NCBI GenBank assembly: GCA_026261815.1
Contig: JAMPIT010000886.1
Span: forward strand, 20,628,001 to 20,692,000
Reading direction: 5' to 3'
DNA from: Monarcha castaneiventris obscurior
Taxonomy: Eukaryota > Chordata > Aves > Passeriformes > Monarchidae
DNA: 64,000 nt
The notes under the pieces were generated by a model. That model ran no database searches and had not been told where the DNA came from. It saw nothing but the letters and a program-made list of their open reading frames with translations. How positions within the stretch are numbered: the stretch's first letter is position 1; every line of letters starts with the position of its first letter. The translations under genes and the position numbers were made by a program. Positions 1 through 13,557 of the stretch are shown piece after piece.

Positions 1-714
1 CTCTGTCTGCAGTTCAGGCTTACTGAAACTACGGGGGGTATTCTTTTCCATGGCATGATTGCCTCTGGGGGAGCAAGGATAAGGGTTCAGATTTGATCCT
101 AGGCTCTGAATTGTGCTCTGCCTTTGTTTCTTATCCCTTTCTTTATATCCCCATCTCCCTGTTAGGGATTTTTTTTCCCTGAGTTGCTGAGTTCACAAAG
201 TGATGGGAAGTTTCAAGAAGCCAGGTAGGCTTGTTCAATAGGTGGAGGTGTCCTCCTGGCTTCATGAATTGTGCTGGGCTCTTGTACAATCTGTGCTCCT
301 CTTGCTCTGGTTTGGTGTTGCTTCTCGTCATGGTGAAGTGATCTGTATGTTTGAAGACCCACCAGTTAAGTGTGATTTAATATGCAAGTCTACAATTTTG
401 GAGTTCCAGTTCAGTTTGAGGAACAGCAACCAATCCATAGCATAACCTAAACACAGAAAAATAGCACCTTTTGTACAGTCTATATTTCTTTAGTGAGAAA
501 GGAAGAAATGAGAAGTCAAACTTAGGAAAGTCTGTCTAGAGGCATTAGATACCCAACGTAAAAATCACTCAGCATGAGTTGTGGGAGTAAAACTCACACG
601 TTGACTTGTGGCCAGGCCTCTTTTTTCCCCTCTCGGAAGTCAATCTCTGTTTTGCAGTCTTTTAAACAAACACACGAAACCCTCTTCTCTTCCTTCCCCA
701 GCAATACCTGTGAG

Positions 715-758
715 GGAACAGAAATGGACATCAGTGGGAACAGAAATGGACATCAGTG
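715..758 (+). repeat. perfect 22-bp tandem duplication
   Basis: Two identical adjacent 22-nt copies, 715-736 and 737-758, each beginning ggaacagaaatgg and ending catcagtg. It lies in ZSWIM8 intron 1. Identity of the copies implies a recent event or an assembly artefact. Confidence 0.95.
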
Positions 759-1720
759 ATTTGAAGTGTCTCTTATGCCAGTTATAAACTGGGAGCAGAG
801 AGCATCTCCTCTTAAATATTCTGTGTCCTAGGTAATATACAGTACTTTGTTGCAGAGGAAAAAAAGGAATGTACCATTTCAAAAGATGTTTACATACTTT
901 AATGAACTTCTGGAGTAAATATTTGTCTATTTAGAATATCGATAATTGATTTGCAAGCTTTTGTTTGTTTTTATATAAGAAACCTTAACGAAAGTCAAAA
1001 CGTATTTATTCTTTAGTTCTTAAAGTTGAATAAGGTCTTTAAAATTTCATTGCTCCTTTTTAGACCAACAACTTAATGTATCAGCTATCTAAATGTAAGA
1101 CTCTAAAGTAGTTAAAAGACTAATATAAAATAGTGTCACGGCTATAAGTTATTTTTCAATTTTATTTTAATGTACTTTATCTGTATTAAGCAGTTTCCTC
1201 CCTCCTTCTGTTTTGTAACATCCTTCTAAACCCTCCAAATGTAAAATTCAAAGCACTTATGTGTCAGCTAGCTAAAATACTACATTTAGAATTTTTTTAA
1301 ACATTAAACAGCAGTGGTACATAATGAACAAAATACTTGAAATACTGATTCTAATTTCAAAATACTGTATCACACATTTCTAAATTGCCTTCCCTGAAGC
1401 TGTGTAGTCTCAAGCACTAAGTGTGAGATTACCAATCTGACGAGTCTCATTCTTCTCATAGTTTGTGTGCTCTTTGATGCATCTTTTCTTCTTTGTTTCT
1501 TCTTTATTTCTGGCAATGCTGTGGGTAGTTGTATAGCATTTTTAACAGAAAGGACTGAAAGTGATATCTTTGAGCACATTTCTTCATGTGCTTTAAACAT
1601 TATCTTCAAGACTTGTGGAAACTTTACTGTTTTGATTATTTTTAGTTCATCTATATTTGCCTCCATACAGCTGGAAACATACTGTCTTTGAAAAGAGTGA
1701 AACAAAGGAGCTCTGTTGGG

Positions 1721-1756
1721 TTAATTAATTCATTGTTTAATTAATCTATTAATTAC
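1721..1756. repeat. AT-rich patch with repeated TTAATTAA palindromes
   Basis: Three related motifs (ttaattaat, ttaattaat, attaatta) lie within about 36 nt. Such patches can form alternating hairpins or bind AT-hook or homeodomain proteins; no function is shown here. Confidence 0.6.
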
Positions 1757-4700
1757 AGTCTTCTGGAATTGCATATTTTGAGAAAAGTGATGCTGTACCT
1801 GGTTTTAATAAAAAATTCCTTCTATGATGAATCACCATTAGTGTTTCTAGATTGCTGGAACAAAAAAAAAAAATTAAGAAAAATGAAGGTGTCAGTATTT
1901 ACCAGTATCAGTTAGGCAAAAGCTGAACATGTTTAATCTGGAAAATGCTGTGTGTTGATTTTTCTGTATTTACCTAAATCTCTGCTGGTGTGAGAAAAAA
2001 AATTGGAAGTTAAGGCATTCTCTTTCTGTAGGAGGAAACCTGAAAAGATTGCAGGAGTAGTGTCTTTAATTGAAATCTTAGCATTCTCATTCAGCTGCTG
2101 CAAGCAGGGGCACCTGAGTGTTACTTCTTGATGTCTAAATGATTTTTTTTGCCTTTCTTTTGCCTGCTAGGTTTATCTTGTGGCTGTGAGACATATAGTA
2201 GGTCTTTCAAGCTTCTTTTTCTGGGATAAAAATTGGCATGTAAAAGAAATGGAAAGGATAAATTGATAAGATGGAATGAGGAAGAAGAATATCTGTGCTC
2301 AGAAGAAATCCTGCCCCTTTGTGGGAGAAAAGCTGGATGCTGGAAGGGAGAATATAGTTGAGAGAATGAACAAGAGGAACCTCAGAGACCAAAAACAATG
2401 TAAAAAAAGAAGTCCGCCTTTTTTTACAAAAATATAAATAGGTAGCATGATAGAAGAAATATTACCCAGAATTTGTCTGCAGCAGTGAGTCTTTACAGGG
2501 AGGCATCCAGGGGTACGTTTTTCTCCCAAGTTAGGATATTTACATGGTGACTTATTGCAGCAGTGGGCAGGTGAACACCTGGGCCACTGATTCTGGCTTC
2601 TTCCTCTGTTCAGAGATGAAAAATTTAAGCAGATGGTCATCACTCTTTGCTATCCAGAAATACTGGTAAACATGAATAATTCATTGATGGAGACCTGAAC
2701 ATGGAAACACCAATATTTTAAAATGCAATTAATATTGTTCCTACCCCCCAACCTCCCTGCAGATAAACTATTGGAAAAAGTTAATTGTAGCTGTAGAGAT
2801 CTTTCAGATCTCTAAAGATGCTGCTTTGAGCATGTCTCCCCAGTCAGAACGAAAGAAAAAGTGAGTCAGCCTTAAAATAAAAGTAGTCAAGATACCATCT
2901 AGACTCTTTCTTAGAGATATTAATTAAAATAATGCCTATGTGCATTAGAGCCATTTTTGATGACATCTTGTCAATGTGTGTGACAAAATGAGATTCTTTG
3001 TTGAAGTACAGAGAAGTTTCTGAACCTGTGAATATTGGGTATTTTATGCCCTTATGGAACTGTCCATGTCTTCTTTCAGGTTTACTGTTCTCTGTATATG
3101 CTTGTATTTGCCTGGTATTGTGTATCACCAATTGTGATTCTTGAGACTTACTCTTTAGTATTTTTATTTTCTTTTTAATATCTCTATACTGGTATTCTTA
3201 TGTGGTAAAATCACATCTGTCTCATCCTTTGGAGAGTGTACCAACATGAAGTCTTGTTAATCCATGTTAGAGGCTAATTAAATAGCTTGATGATGGCTTG
3301 AATTCCCAAATTCCATGCTTTTAGGAAATGATTGCTGATCTAAAAATACTTGGTAAGGGTTTGACATTTAAGCTTCATGGTACTCCTGCAGGTAGTATGT
3401 AATTAATAGGTGTACAAATGAAATTACTGTTTTTTCTGAGAAGCTAATTCATTTGTGAAGTCTATAGGGCATAATTTAGTAATTCTCCTGAGCTCTTTAC
3501 AGTTCCTGTTGCATATTGCATGTAGTTCCATTTTTTACCTCATATTTAGGTCAGTGAATGCTGAGATGGGAGGGAAAAAGAAACACAGCTGGTAAATTTG
3601 TTTACCAGAGCTCCAGGTGAAAATATTTGTAACTTAGGCCTTTTATGCATGTCTTGAAGAGAAGGTGTAGTTGTATTTGACCCAGAATGTCTAAAAGTTT
3701 CATTGACTACTTGCTTGCATTTAAAGCAGTAGTGCATGGGGCCAGCTAAGCTGCTTATCCTTCTCAAGGACAGGGAGTTAGTTTTGCCTGTCCAGTAATG
3801 AATAGGAGCTGTGTTCTGTGGACATTTTCAGATGATGATTGACTTTGCTTCAGTCTTGTGATGTTGGAGAAATCTCGGGAGATATTATTCATTTGCCTAT
3901 TCAAATTCATGCAATACACTGCAGTTAATCAGTGCTTCACAGTTTTCCAGGGATGCTTTTGGTCTTATTTTTGTGCACTGAAAATAATAAACATGCTTGT
4001 AACTAAGCCCTCCTCTGTAAACGTTCTGCAGATGCCTGCTTGCTTCATATGTGCCTTTGTACCCAGTTTTGTTTCGCCCATTTTGTTCTCCCTACAGGTG
4101 ATGTGAGGAAAATGGAGTTTATTTCTTGTTAGAAGAGGGACTTCCTTCAGCTGTAGGTTATTAACGAATGATCAGATGGACGCTTTACCATGAGGAAGAG
4201 AAAATGTAATTACTGGGGGTTGAGAGCTTAGGCAGGCTAGGTACTGCCACCTTTGGAAGTTTGTGGTTGGTAGTGGGGTTCAGGTTGACTGGGGACTGCT
4301 CTGCTGCACCTGTGGTGGGAGAACCTGGAATTGAAGGATATTGCTGACTGCCCATTGCTTCCATAAAGCCATAGGCCTGCCGTTAGATTTGGGGAGATTT
4401 TTACAAAACCTAAGGAGAGAGAAAGGAGTCAGGTAAGATTTTATTAAAAAGCATTTAGATATCTAACTTCTTTTGACCTGCATTTATGAAATAGATATTT
4501 AAACCTCTAATGGTTTCCAGTTGGTGATATTAAGAGGTGATACCTTCTTTTAGTTCCTGATAGACGTTTAATTTTTTTTTTAACTGTAGAGGTGAGAATG
4601 CCTCATCCTTTATCTATTCTTTTCAGATAATAAATTTTCCATCAGTCCGCCAAAAATTGGCCTCATGTCATGCTGATACATTCAGTAAATGCAGCTCTTC

Positions 4701-6519
4701 AGTGTTTTCCAGTGCTTTTGTTTGGAGGCCAAGTAATACTGTTCTGGGATTTATTTAGCCACATGAAAAAAACTGGCTAGTGATTAATTTTGCATGTTAT
4801 ACTTAAGGATGGTTACTAATGGTAGAGAGCAGCACAAGAAATAGTAGAGTTGCATGATGTTTTGTATGACTTCCTTTTATATCTGAAAACATATCAATAC
4901 TTCTTGATAGAGATTGATTCTCAGCTGTGGTGAAGTCAGACTTTTGATTTATATTTGTGTTCCATCATCTGTATTCAGAAAAATATCTGGTCCCTGTTAG
5001 TCTTTGTAGCTTTTTTTTTTTGTCATAGGCCACTGGAGATAATTTTGAATTCCAAGCTTTTAAAACACCTTGTGTGGGGCAGGAGTGGGAATAACTGGTA
5101 ATACTTTGCATTACCTGGTACTACAACTGCCTTGCATTCAGCAGGCAGGAGCTGTTTGATGTCTGTGCTCTGAATGCACAATCCTGGTTGTGCGAATGCT
5201 TTCTGCACGGGGTGAGAGAGCAAGGAGTAACAGTGCAGGGGAAATGACTTGCCTGAAGCTAATCTGCTTCATCAGCTGTAGAGTTATTTTGAATGCAAGC
5301 TGCCCAATTTGTCATGAAACCTTGGCCAGCACTGGCATGAACGCAGTGTTTTGTAGCACTGTCTGTCTTGCTTTACAAAAATCTGCTGTTTATTTTAGGA
5401 TTTCTAACAGCTGTCGGTTGCTTGCCCAGGCTGCTCTTTTTATGAAATGAATTTATTTTTTTTAGGGAAAGAAATTGAAAGGTTTGAATTAAGAATTTTC
5501 TCGTCTGGATTTCCAGAGGAGGTTGTCAAGTTGTGAATGCTGCATTACCTGATTAATGCTGATATTACAGTTTTGGGGTCTCAGTCATGTTAGAGGAGGT
5601 GAGGGTTGAAAAAAAAGCCATAGAATATTCCAGTTTCATTAACACAGCCTTGTGCAGACTTTCACAGTTATTGCATAGGATTAGCAATAGATTTAAGTGG
5701 AAAAAACTCCTTTCTGGTCTAGATTTGAGTTGTGTTTGAAGAGGTCCTTATATTTTCTTGGAGCAGATGTTTTCTGTGGGTGCATTGTACACATGTGCAA
5801 CAAGATCTTGAACCATTAGGCAATATAGGTGAGTAGGATCTTAGGACTTCAAGGCAGTGATGGAGGAATGTGCTGGTGTTTCTGTCCTGAAGTCATGAAA
5901 CCAAATAATGTATTTTTCCCCTCCCTCATCAAACATACTCTCTGTTACCAAATGTAACTTGTAGCTTTTTACGTTTTCCTTGAACTGTAGTTCTTAAGAT
6001 GTTTTCAAAGTGGTTTTCTTTGTAGAGATCTGCTTTCTAATATAGTATGAATGTTGTAGCTATGATGCTTTAAGGACATAAGAAAGAGAGCTTTTGTAAG
6101 AGAAGAAGGGAAATCTGTTCTTCAGCCAGCTGGCCTTCAGAGTGCAGAAAAAGTTTTCAGATGTGCACGTCTTTAAATTCTTAATGTGCTAAAAATCTTG
6201 GACCTTAAACACACATCTTGCATCATCTGAGTTTTACTTCTCTGGTCAGTTATTGCTTATCATTATAAAACCACTCTAGTTTTCTTTTTTTAGAGCTTCT
6301 TTTGTCTCATGAAGTGTTATGAAAGTGTTTGGAGTTGGTATGACAATGGAACGCTTAAAGATGTAACTTAAAAAATAATAAGATGAAATAGTTTACGCAG
6401 TCTAATATTGAAACAGCAGGAGTTGTGCTGAGTGTGGGATTCTTTCTTTGTTAGGTGCTCAGGTTCATTAGCAAAAGCTGTTTTCAGGTGCAGTCTCTGA
6501 TTGATGTTAGCACAGTGGT

Positions 6520-6545
6520 GATGCCGTTTCTCCACAGGTGAGCAA
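6520..6545 (+). promoter_or_regulatory. ZSWIM8: possible recursive splice site or cryptic acceptor
   Basis: The sequence tttctccacag immediately followed by gtgagc joins a 3' splice site to a near-consensus 5' splice site at 6537/6538, the arrangement of a recursive splice point. It could instead be the acceptor of an unannotated exon ending at the aag|gtaatt donor at 6963. In the ZSWIM8 frame that exon would stop after four codons. Confidence 0.3.
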
Positions 6546-9500
6546 AGTTAAGTCAGTTGGTTTTCAGTTGTGGGGTTTTTTTAGCTCTGTATGCATCCAG
6601 AGAGTGAATGTAGAAAACCATCATGAAATGGGATTGTCAGAAAATGTGCAAAGGGAGCTGCAAGCCTTAACAGGTTTAAAATTACTGACACTTGAAAAAA
6701 CCCCCCACCCACTCACCCCTTCTAAATCTGCAGTCAGTTGTATTCTGCAATTCTGCAGGGTTTGTGTGCAAATAAAATACAAGAATTGTTTTTCTGATAT
6801 TTTAATGTATATTAAGGCCTGCCTCATAGAAGGAACTAATTATAGCTTCCTAAACTATCTTATTCTTGGAGGAGGTCATGATGCCAGGAGATATGCATAT
6901 GCCATCAGCCAAATAATACACTTCTCTTATTTTGAAGGGAAATCAAAATCCAGCAACCAAAAGGTAATTTGAACCGTGAAATACTTAGACTTACACATAT
7001 GAGCTGTTTGTGATGTAGTGTTAAGCAGTTTTCAGAAATTGAAATCAGATAAAATTTGCCATGGCTTTTGCTGCAGGTGGCATAGACTTTGTGGGTGAAT
7101 TGGACACCCTCCTGTGATAAAATGACCCTTTTTGCATTTTGTTAAGAAAAAAGTGCCATTCTTAAAATGATGTGATGGCTCAAATGGAATTTGTGTAGTA
7201 ATAGTTGCTGCAATTTGTCAGTTAAGTGTGAAGTTTTCAACTCTGGACTGTAATCTGCCCATCTGGGATCTGTATTTTTAATGGTTTGTGGCTATGAATC
7301 TCATCAGTCTTATCCAGTAAACACTAATGAAAAAATTATGTTGCTTATTCATCTTTTCAACTGCTTTGTACATAAAAATGTCATTGTGTGGCTTAGGGCT
7401 GATGCAGGCCTCCCCCGAATTCTTTTTGCTTTCAATGTGGTCTTATATCTCTGCATTTGCAACTCACTGACATAATTTTCAGTGTCATTTCCCTGCTGCA
7501 AAATGTTTATGTGATCAGATAGAGTTGCATAACTCTCGCTGAGGAAATAAGAGATATAAGAACGTCTTGTAAACACAGATCCCATTAGGGTTTTAGTACT
7601 GTTAGTAAGCTTACAGGGGTAGTAGCAATGGAGAAGATAAAAGCAAATAAGAGAAGGAGATTTGTTCCTAAATTTTAAAAAAACCCCAAATTTTAATTGA
7701 GGGTTCTGCACTATTTACAGGCAGTAAGAAGGGTAATGTGCAAATTTAATGAGTGAATTGCACGGACAGAAAAATAAAACCAAATAATCCTGATAGGTGT
7801 TTTGTTGTTGGTGGGTTTTTTTGTGAACAAATTAATATACCTGTGATTCAAACTGAATCTTACTTTGTTCTCTGGAGCATTTTGCTAATTTGTTGGTCAG
7901 TTAGTTCTCTCTAGGAATATGTTTTTGGTTATTTTAAAAAGTGTGTATATGTGTGCATGTATATAAATACTTTCATTCCTCCATGATGAGAATATCATCC
8001 TGCCATACAAGCCTCTTGGAGAAAACTGTATTTTTAGAGTTTTTCCTGTGGCTAATTTCCTGAAATACTGGAGGGTTGCATTACAATGTCCTGTCCTTGC
8101 TGGTTTTGCTAGATCATTTGTTTAGTTGAGATTGCTTGTCATGAGTATGTGAGTATTTTAAAAGTACAGAAACATCCAGGGAAAACAAAACCAAGAGAGC
8201 CATCGGGTCAGAACATTCCCTCTAGTCTGTGTTCTGAACAAACTTGATTAACAGTAAATCAGCAGCATTTGTAGCATCCTCTCTCCATCACTTGATCCCT
8301 ATTCTTGTCTAACCCTCTTGATCTGTCACCGTGTGTGAAAAACTCACACAGATGAATACCACCAAAGGCTATTGTTCTCCATTTGTTGTTGCAGCTGGCT
8401 TTGTGAATGCTGGAGTGTTTTGCAGGGAATTGGTTTGGAGTGGATAATATCTGAGAAAACAAATAGCTGAAACTTTATTATAACTTGGTACAACAAGTAT
8501 TTCAGTGTAAAGGAGTTGCTTATTTTCTTAAGATTGATGCTGTTCAAATAATTGGGGAATCAGGAACCTGTAACTTCACAATAGTTTCCTTAACCTGTAG
8601 AAGAAAGACTTCTGCTTTTTAGCAATACTGTGGTTTGCTTGGTTTTTTTTACAAGGAACATTGTGGGTTTTTCCCTTTGTATAAAATGGCATGGAATTAT
8701 TAATCTAAAACGGGAACTGAAGACAGCTGATTGAAGACAGCTGTCAGTATTTGAATATTGCATCGTGTCTTCTGGTTTTCAGATGCTGCACTCTGCATGT
8801 GGTCAGGCTAGATTATGACTGGGTGCAGATGCAGCTCCCTGTGTCCATTCAGTTTCCAGGTTCTGATGTAGGAGGGTCGTGGTTCAGCTTCAGGGTTTCC
8901 ACCCCTCGGCTTGCCTGTCGGTTTCGTTCCCTTGCGTGGTATTTGGGGCAAGAAAGTGGTGCCTGTTCTTGGTGTCTGCTCAGTTCTTGTGTCTGCTGGA
9001 CTGCCATAAGAACACCTAGCAGCTCCAGCTGAGCTGAAGCAGTCTGTGATGTGTGCATGTGTTCACTTGAACACCACTGAGACCAGCTGTGTGATTTGAA
9101 GAGATTGTCTGCAGCTGAGAGATTGGTGATCTTTTGGAGGGCAGTTAATCCCTAATTGTAAGTACCTGAATACAGGCCTGAAAGAGGGCATCTTGAGTGA
9201 GGCTCTTCTTTAATCTAATGTGCGTTGTTGGATGGTCTGCTCTCAGCATATCTGTCACTAATCTTTCTTTTGCTGTATGATGGAGCTTCAGAGCTGCTCC
9301 AGCAGTTCGTCTGTGAACCTTTACAATGGAAGTTTCTCATGCTGTTCAGTTTAGTTGCACTCTTTTATTCCAAATCCTCTCTGCCCTAACATTGACCCAT
9401 TTTGGTATGGATGTTTAAAGGTAAATACTTCAATAGTTTTAAGTGTTTGTGTGTTACCTCTCGTTCTTTTGTATGTTTAAATTTATGTTAGCTATTTCAG

Positions 9501-12500
9501 TTGTGTTTTTATGTTAAGTATTTAGTTTTTTTCTAGAGCTCGGTGGTTGTGGTCCAGTACTTCATCTCTTCCAAGTCTTACAGGCACAGAATAGCTGAGA
9601 AATCTCTTCCACTTAGGTGGAGAACTTTCCCTTTACCTTTTTGAAAGCATAGCTATCCTGTTTTTGACTGGACCACGAAGCTTAAATTTAATTGTACTTA
9701 GTCTGATTTACTCCCAAGATTGTAATCCCAAGACTGTTCAAAGATGCTCTTAATATTCCATCATCTCTATGTATTATATTCTGTTATTATATTATAGATG
9801 GGCTCTGTTTTTCATAATGTTGCCTGAAATTTGGGAAATTGTATAGTAAGTATTCACTAGTCATCTCACAAGTCAGTGCTTGAAAGCTGCAGAGCAGCAA
9901 GCAGACACAAGTGTGTTTGGTGACCCTGACTGTGTATGAAGGCCGCAGGGTTATTGGTTCAACGCTTCTGATGGTCCCTTTTCGTTGACTTTGTAGGGCT
10001 GGGACTTACCTGAGCAGTTAGTGTGATAGAAAACAAACTGATGGTGGTGTATCTATGACCCATTGAATCAGTTCTACTCTTAATTAACACCTCTTTGAAT
10101 AGGGAACTAAAATTCATGTGCCTTGTGGATGGAACTTTGCATGAGAAATACTTTTAAAGGAAGAGAAAGTATCTTGTTGTTCCGTAGTAAAAAAGGCAGG
10201 ATAGTCCTCATAAAAGCTGCATGTTCTGTGTGGCAGTAAGTAGATGAGGAGTGATTTATTCAGAATGGTTTAGATATGCTCGATCTTGCATTTTAGGTAG
10301 GAGATAGAGATAAGACCACTTCTCAAAATCCCTTCTGGACCTGGGTTTTCTTAGTCATTTAACCTGTGAGAATTGTTTCAGGTTGTGTATGCTTTACTTG
10401 TGACTATTCTCCCAAGACTTGAAATGTGCTTTTTGTTCTGCTTGGGTCATCATGTCTGGGTCCCAAGAGCAAATAGTGATTCTTGCTAGTTTTGCTCCAC
10501 AATTTAAAATTATCTTCTCCCTTGGATAGTTTTATCTCAAGAATTTGTCAACTTTGACTTTACTGCTGTATAATTTTTTAAAAATTAAATTTGCAGTCTT
10601 CCTTCCTATACCTGTCTTTGCTTTCTGAGCAGAAACTGTGGTGCTTTCTCTGTTACTTTTTTAGCAGACTTCCTTTTTTCTTCCTTGCAAAAAATATTTA
10701 TTATAGAACCTGAGAGTACCTTTTGTCTGTTCTGTTGATAATACCTCTTGATACAAGTGGGTATGAAACTACGTACAGGTAGGTATAAATCCACTAACCC
10801 AGGATTTGTGTATCCAGAAAGAAACCTTTTGAATAGATTTCTCTTTGTTTAGGACCCAGATGAGAGTATTTGAAGTCTAGTTTAAACACCGAAGTAGGAC
10901 TGTCCAGCTCAGTTTTCAGAAGGTCTAATGGGAAAAGACCCTCTAATGTTCTGAGTCATATTGCAGGTAAGATTGTCTCACCTTGGCTACATGGGCAACT
11001 ACCCCCTTGAAACTTAGGGCAGTTTAGCTTCTTAATTTTAGCATTTACATGTGTGCCAAGGTAGCTATTGTTGAATTCACTCACCCTTGAAGTATGATTG
11101 ACAAATTACTTTCTACTATTTTTCCCATGTCTCTTTTTCCTTATAGAAAATTTGGAATTTTAGAATTATGCATGATTTTATAAGTAAGATTGTTGTTTTT
11201 TCCCCCCGCACCAGGTTGTACTTTATTTCACCTTATTCTGAAGATGTTTCAGCTGTGAGCTCTGAGATATGCCAGATAATTGGCCACCTGTCTTCTGCTG
11301 ATTACTACTAAGGCAGTACAGCTGATGAATCAGTTAATGGGTTCAGTGCAAAGTCAGCCTGTTACCTTACTTCACTGTGTACCGTTGTTGAAATCAAGCT
11401 GGCTGACTTGTGCTGGAGCAGATGAGGAGCTCTCACGTTGTAGCATTTCTAATCTAACCTTCATAGCCAGCACCAGATCCTTGTAAAAAGGAATACCATC
11501 CAGACTGCAGGCTTGCAGCTCTCAAAAAAATGTACATGTGTTTGACTCAGTACTGAAGAATTTTTTGAGCCTTTTACCTTGTAGAGGTTGTTTAGGTGTT
11601 ACCTCTTTTCTAGTACTGTGTAATGAGATAACTGAATAGAGTATCTCTATAGAAGAAATGCATTTTAAACCATGAGAAATACTTCTCCTTTCATTGCTCA
11701 GAGTAATTTCAAGTATGAGAGTGGTTCAATTTGGACTTACTGTGGTATCTACTACTAATGCAGCAGCGGGAATGATACTCATTTGACTATGTTGCACTAA
11801 TTGAAAACAGTACATTTTTTTAGGGAGTAATTAAAAGTAGTGTATTAGTGACTCGATAAAAACTTTACACCTGTTCTGGTTGCCAGAAGTGTAAATGAAA
11901 TTACTTTTCTGCTAAAAGCTTGTTTATCTGCTAGCTATAGAGAAAGGGACACATTCTTTTCCCTGTGTTGTTAATTTTGTAATCTGATTCTCTCACATTT
12001 GTGAATGGGATTATAGCACTGTAAAGCAGACTGGATCTATAACAGAATAGAAGTCACTGGTGATGGAGAAACAACTCTGATAGTAAAAGACTGACTCTGG
12101 GAGAAGGGAATAGTGGCTAATGAATCTAATTTCACTGCAGCAAAAAAATCATAAATGTGGATGTTTGAGAACTGGGTTTTTTCCCATATTTATGTAATCC
12201 TTTCATTTGTCAGGTCTGCTCAGTACTGGGGGAGATGTTGGCTGCTTTGCTGTGTGCATGCACTTTGAAAGCCCTCTCCTAATCCTGTCTTTCCCAGCTG
12301 CTGGGACTGGAGGGTGTCTCTAGGCAGAGGGTGAGAAAGTGCTTACTGACATCAGGGCTTAAGTTTTCCTTTGATATGCTGCCTGGGGGCCGGTGGGGAG
12401 GGAAAGCTGAGGGCCAGATTGATTTGCATCCTGGCTTCCAGTGGTGTTTTAGAGGCTGGTGAGGGAGGCGGAGAGACATAACATCGAATATCTGAAACGG

Positions 12501-13403
12501 AATTAATTAGGGGGTTGGCAACAGGGTTTGGAAGATGGGGGAGCCAAGGCTGCTGCAGCAATGGGTCAGGAGGTGATCTCAGTAAAGCAGGGATGTACTT
12601 GCAGATAAGACAAGTCTGGCATTTTGTATGAAGTATAATCTAGGTCAGAGCAAAGCAGAAACATAAGGGTTCTATAGCCTTAGGTATAGATAGATGTTAA
12701 GAAATCTTCATCTGCAGTTAAAAATATAGGAGTTAGTGGAGTTAGTTTGGTAGAAAGGTGATGGTTAGATGTATTTATATAAGGCTCTTAATGCCTTCAG
12801 TTAAGATCCTCATGAGCTCAGTGTAGTCAGCACTGCACTGACACATGAATTCCCAGTTGCTTATCTATAAAGAACTTGAAATATAAAGACAGATATCATA
12901 TGAAAGGTGATGGTGAAGGGAATAAACCAACAAATACTTAATGAAATTAAAACCTTGTAAATAGCTGAATACTGAGTGTTGTCAAAAAAAGTCAACACTA
13001 AGGTTCCTGGATAACCATTCCATTGCTACTTGTGCATATATGTTGTAATAGTTCTTCGTGTAAACTACTGAAATTCACAGGATGTTGTTGCCACATCATA
13101 AATGTGTGAAAAATACTTGGTTACCTTAAGTCTTGCTAAGTTTGAGTCTGCTAGGCTGATCCAGCTCTTTTGGCCAAGGACTGGTTTTTTAGGGATGTGT
13201 GCCCATGCCCTGAGGGGCTGAAAACAAACATGGAGTTGAGAGACAACTCTTCAGAAGATTTCTGTGCTGACTTTTACTGTCCATCAAAAATGGTCTTGCA
13301 TGTGGTGAGAGAGAGTGGAAGAGCTCCCTGCTTTGACCTCCTTAGCTTCTCACAAGTTTTGTTCTTTGAATGGCTAATTGTGTTTTGTTTCTTGTCTTGC
13401 TAG

Positions 13404-13557
13404 ATGGGCTGGTGATCCCATTGGTGGAACTCTCTGCAAAACAGGTTGCATTTCACATTCCATTCGAGGTGGTGGAGAAAGTTTATCCTCCAGTGCCTGA
13501 GCAGCTGCAACTTCGAATCGCCTTCTGGAGTTTTCCAGAAAATGAGGAAGATATCAG
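13404..13557 (+). CDS. ZSWIM8: ZSWIM8 exon 2 (BC-box/Cul2-box-like region)
   Basis: The acceptor is cttgctag and the donor is gtaata. The exon enters in phase 1: Asp is completed by a G from the absent exon 1. It encodes the segment around LVELSAKQVAFHIPF and PPVPEQLQLRIAFW. The LxxxSxxxA-type stretch followed by a Tyr-Pro-Pro motif agrees with the Elongin-binding and cullin-binding boxes reported for EBAX-1/ZSWIM8; I infer that assignment from position. Near identity to the mammalian protein makes the exon certain. Confidence 0.95.

Larger units (their letters stand above)
1..13403 (+). other. ZSWIM8: ZSWIM8 intron 1 (3' part)
   Basis: 13.4 kb of T-rich intron that is open at the left edge. 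It contains the 22-bp duplication at 715, a TTAATTAAT-rich patch at 1721-1756, a smaller duplication of gaagacagctg at 8716-8742 and an acceptor/donor composite at 6537/6538. No conserved coding exon, RNA gene or identifiable transposon is seen. The longest open frame (6538-6963) has no recognisable product. Confidence 0.8.

Noticed and set aside
1..13403. ZSWIM8 exon 1 inside the window
   Set aside because: The expected acidic, Glu/Phe/Asp-rich N-terminus and a CpG-rich promoter are not found on the + strand here; exon 1 must lie upstream.
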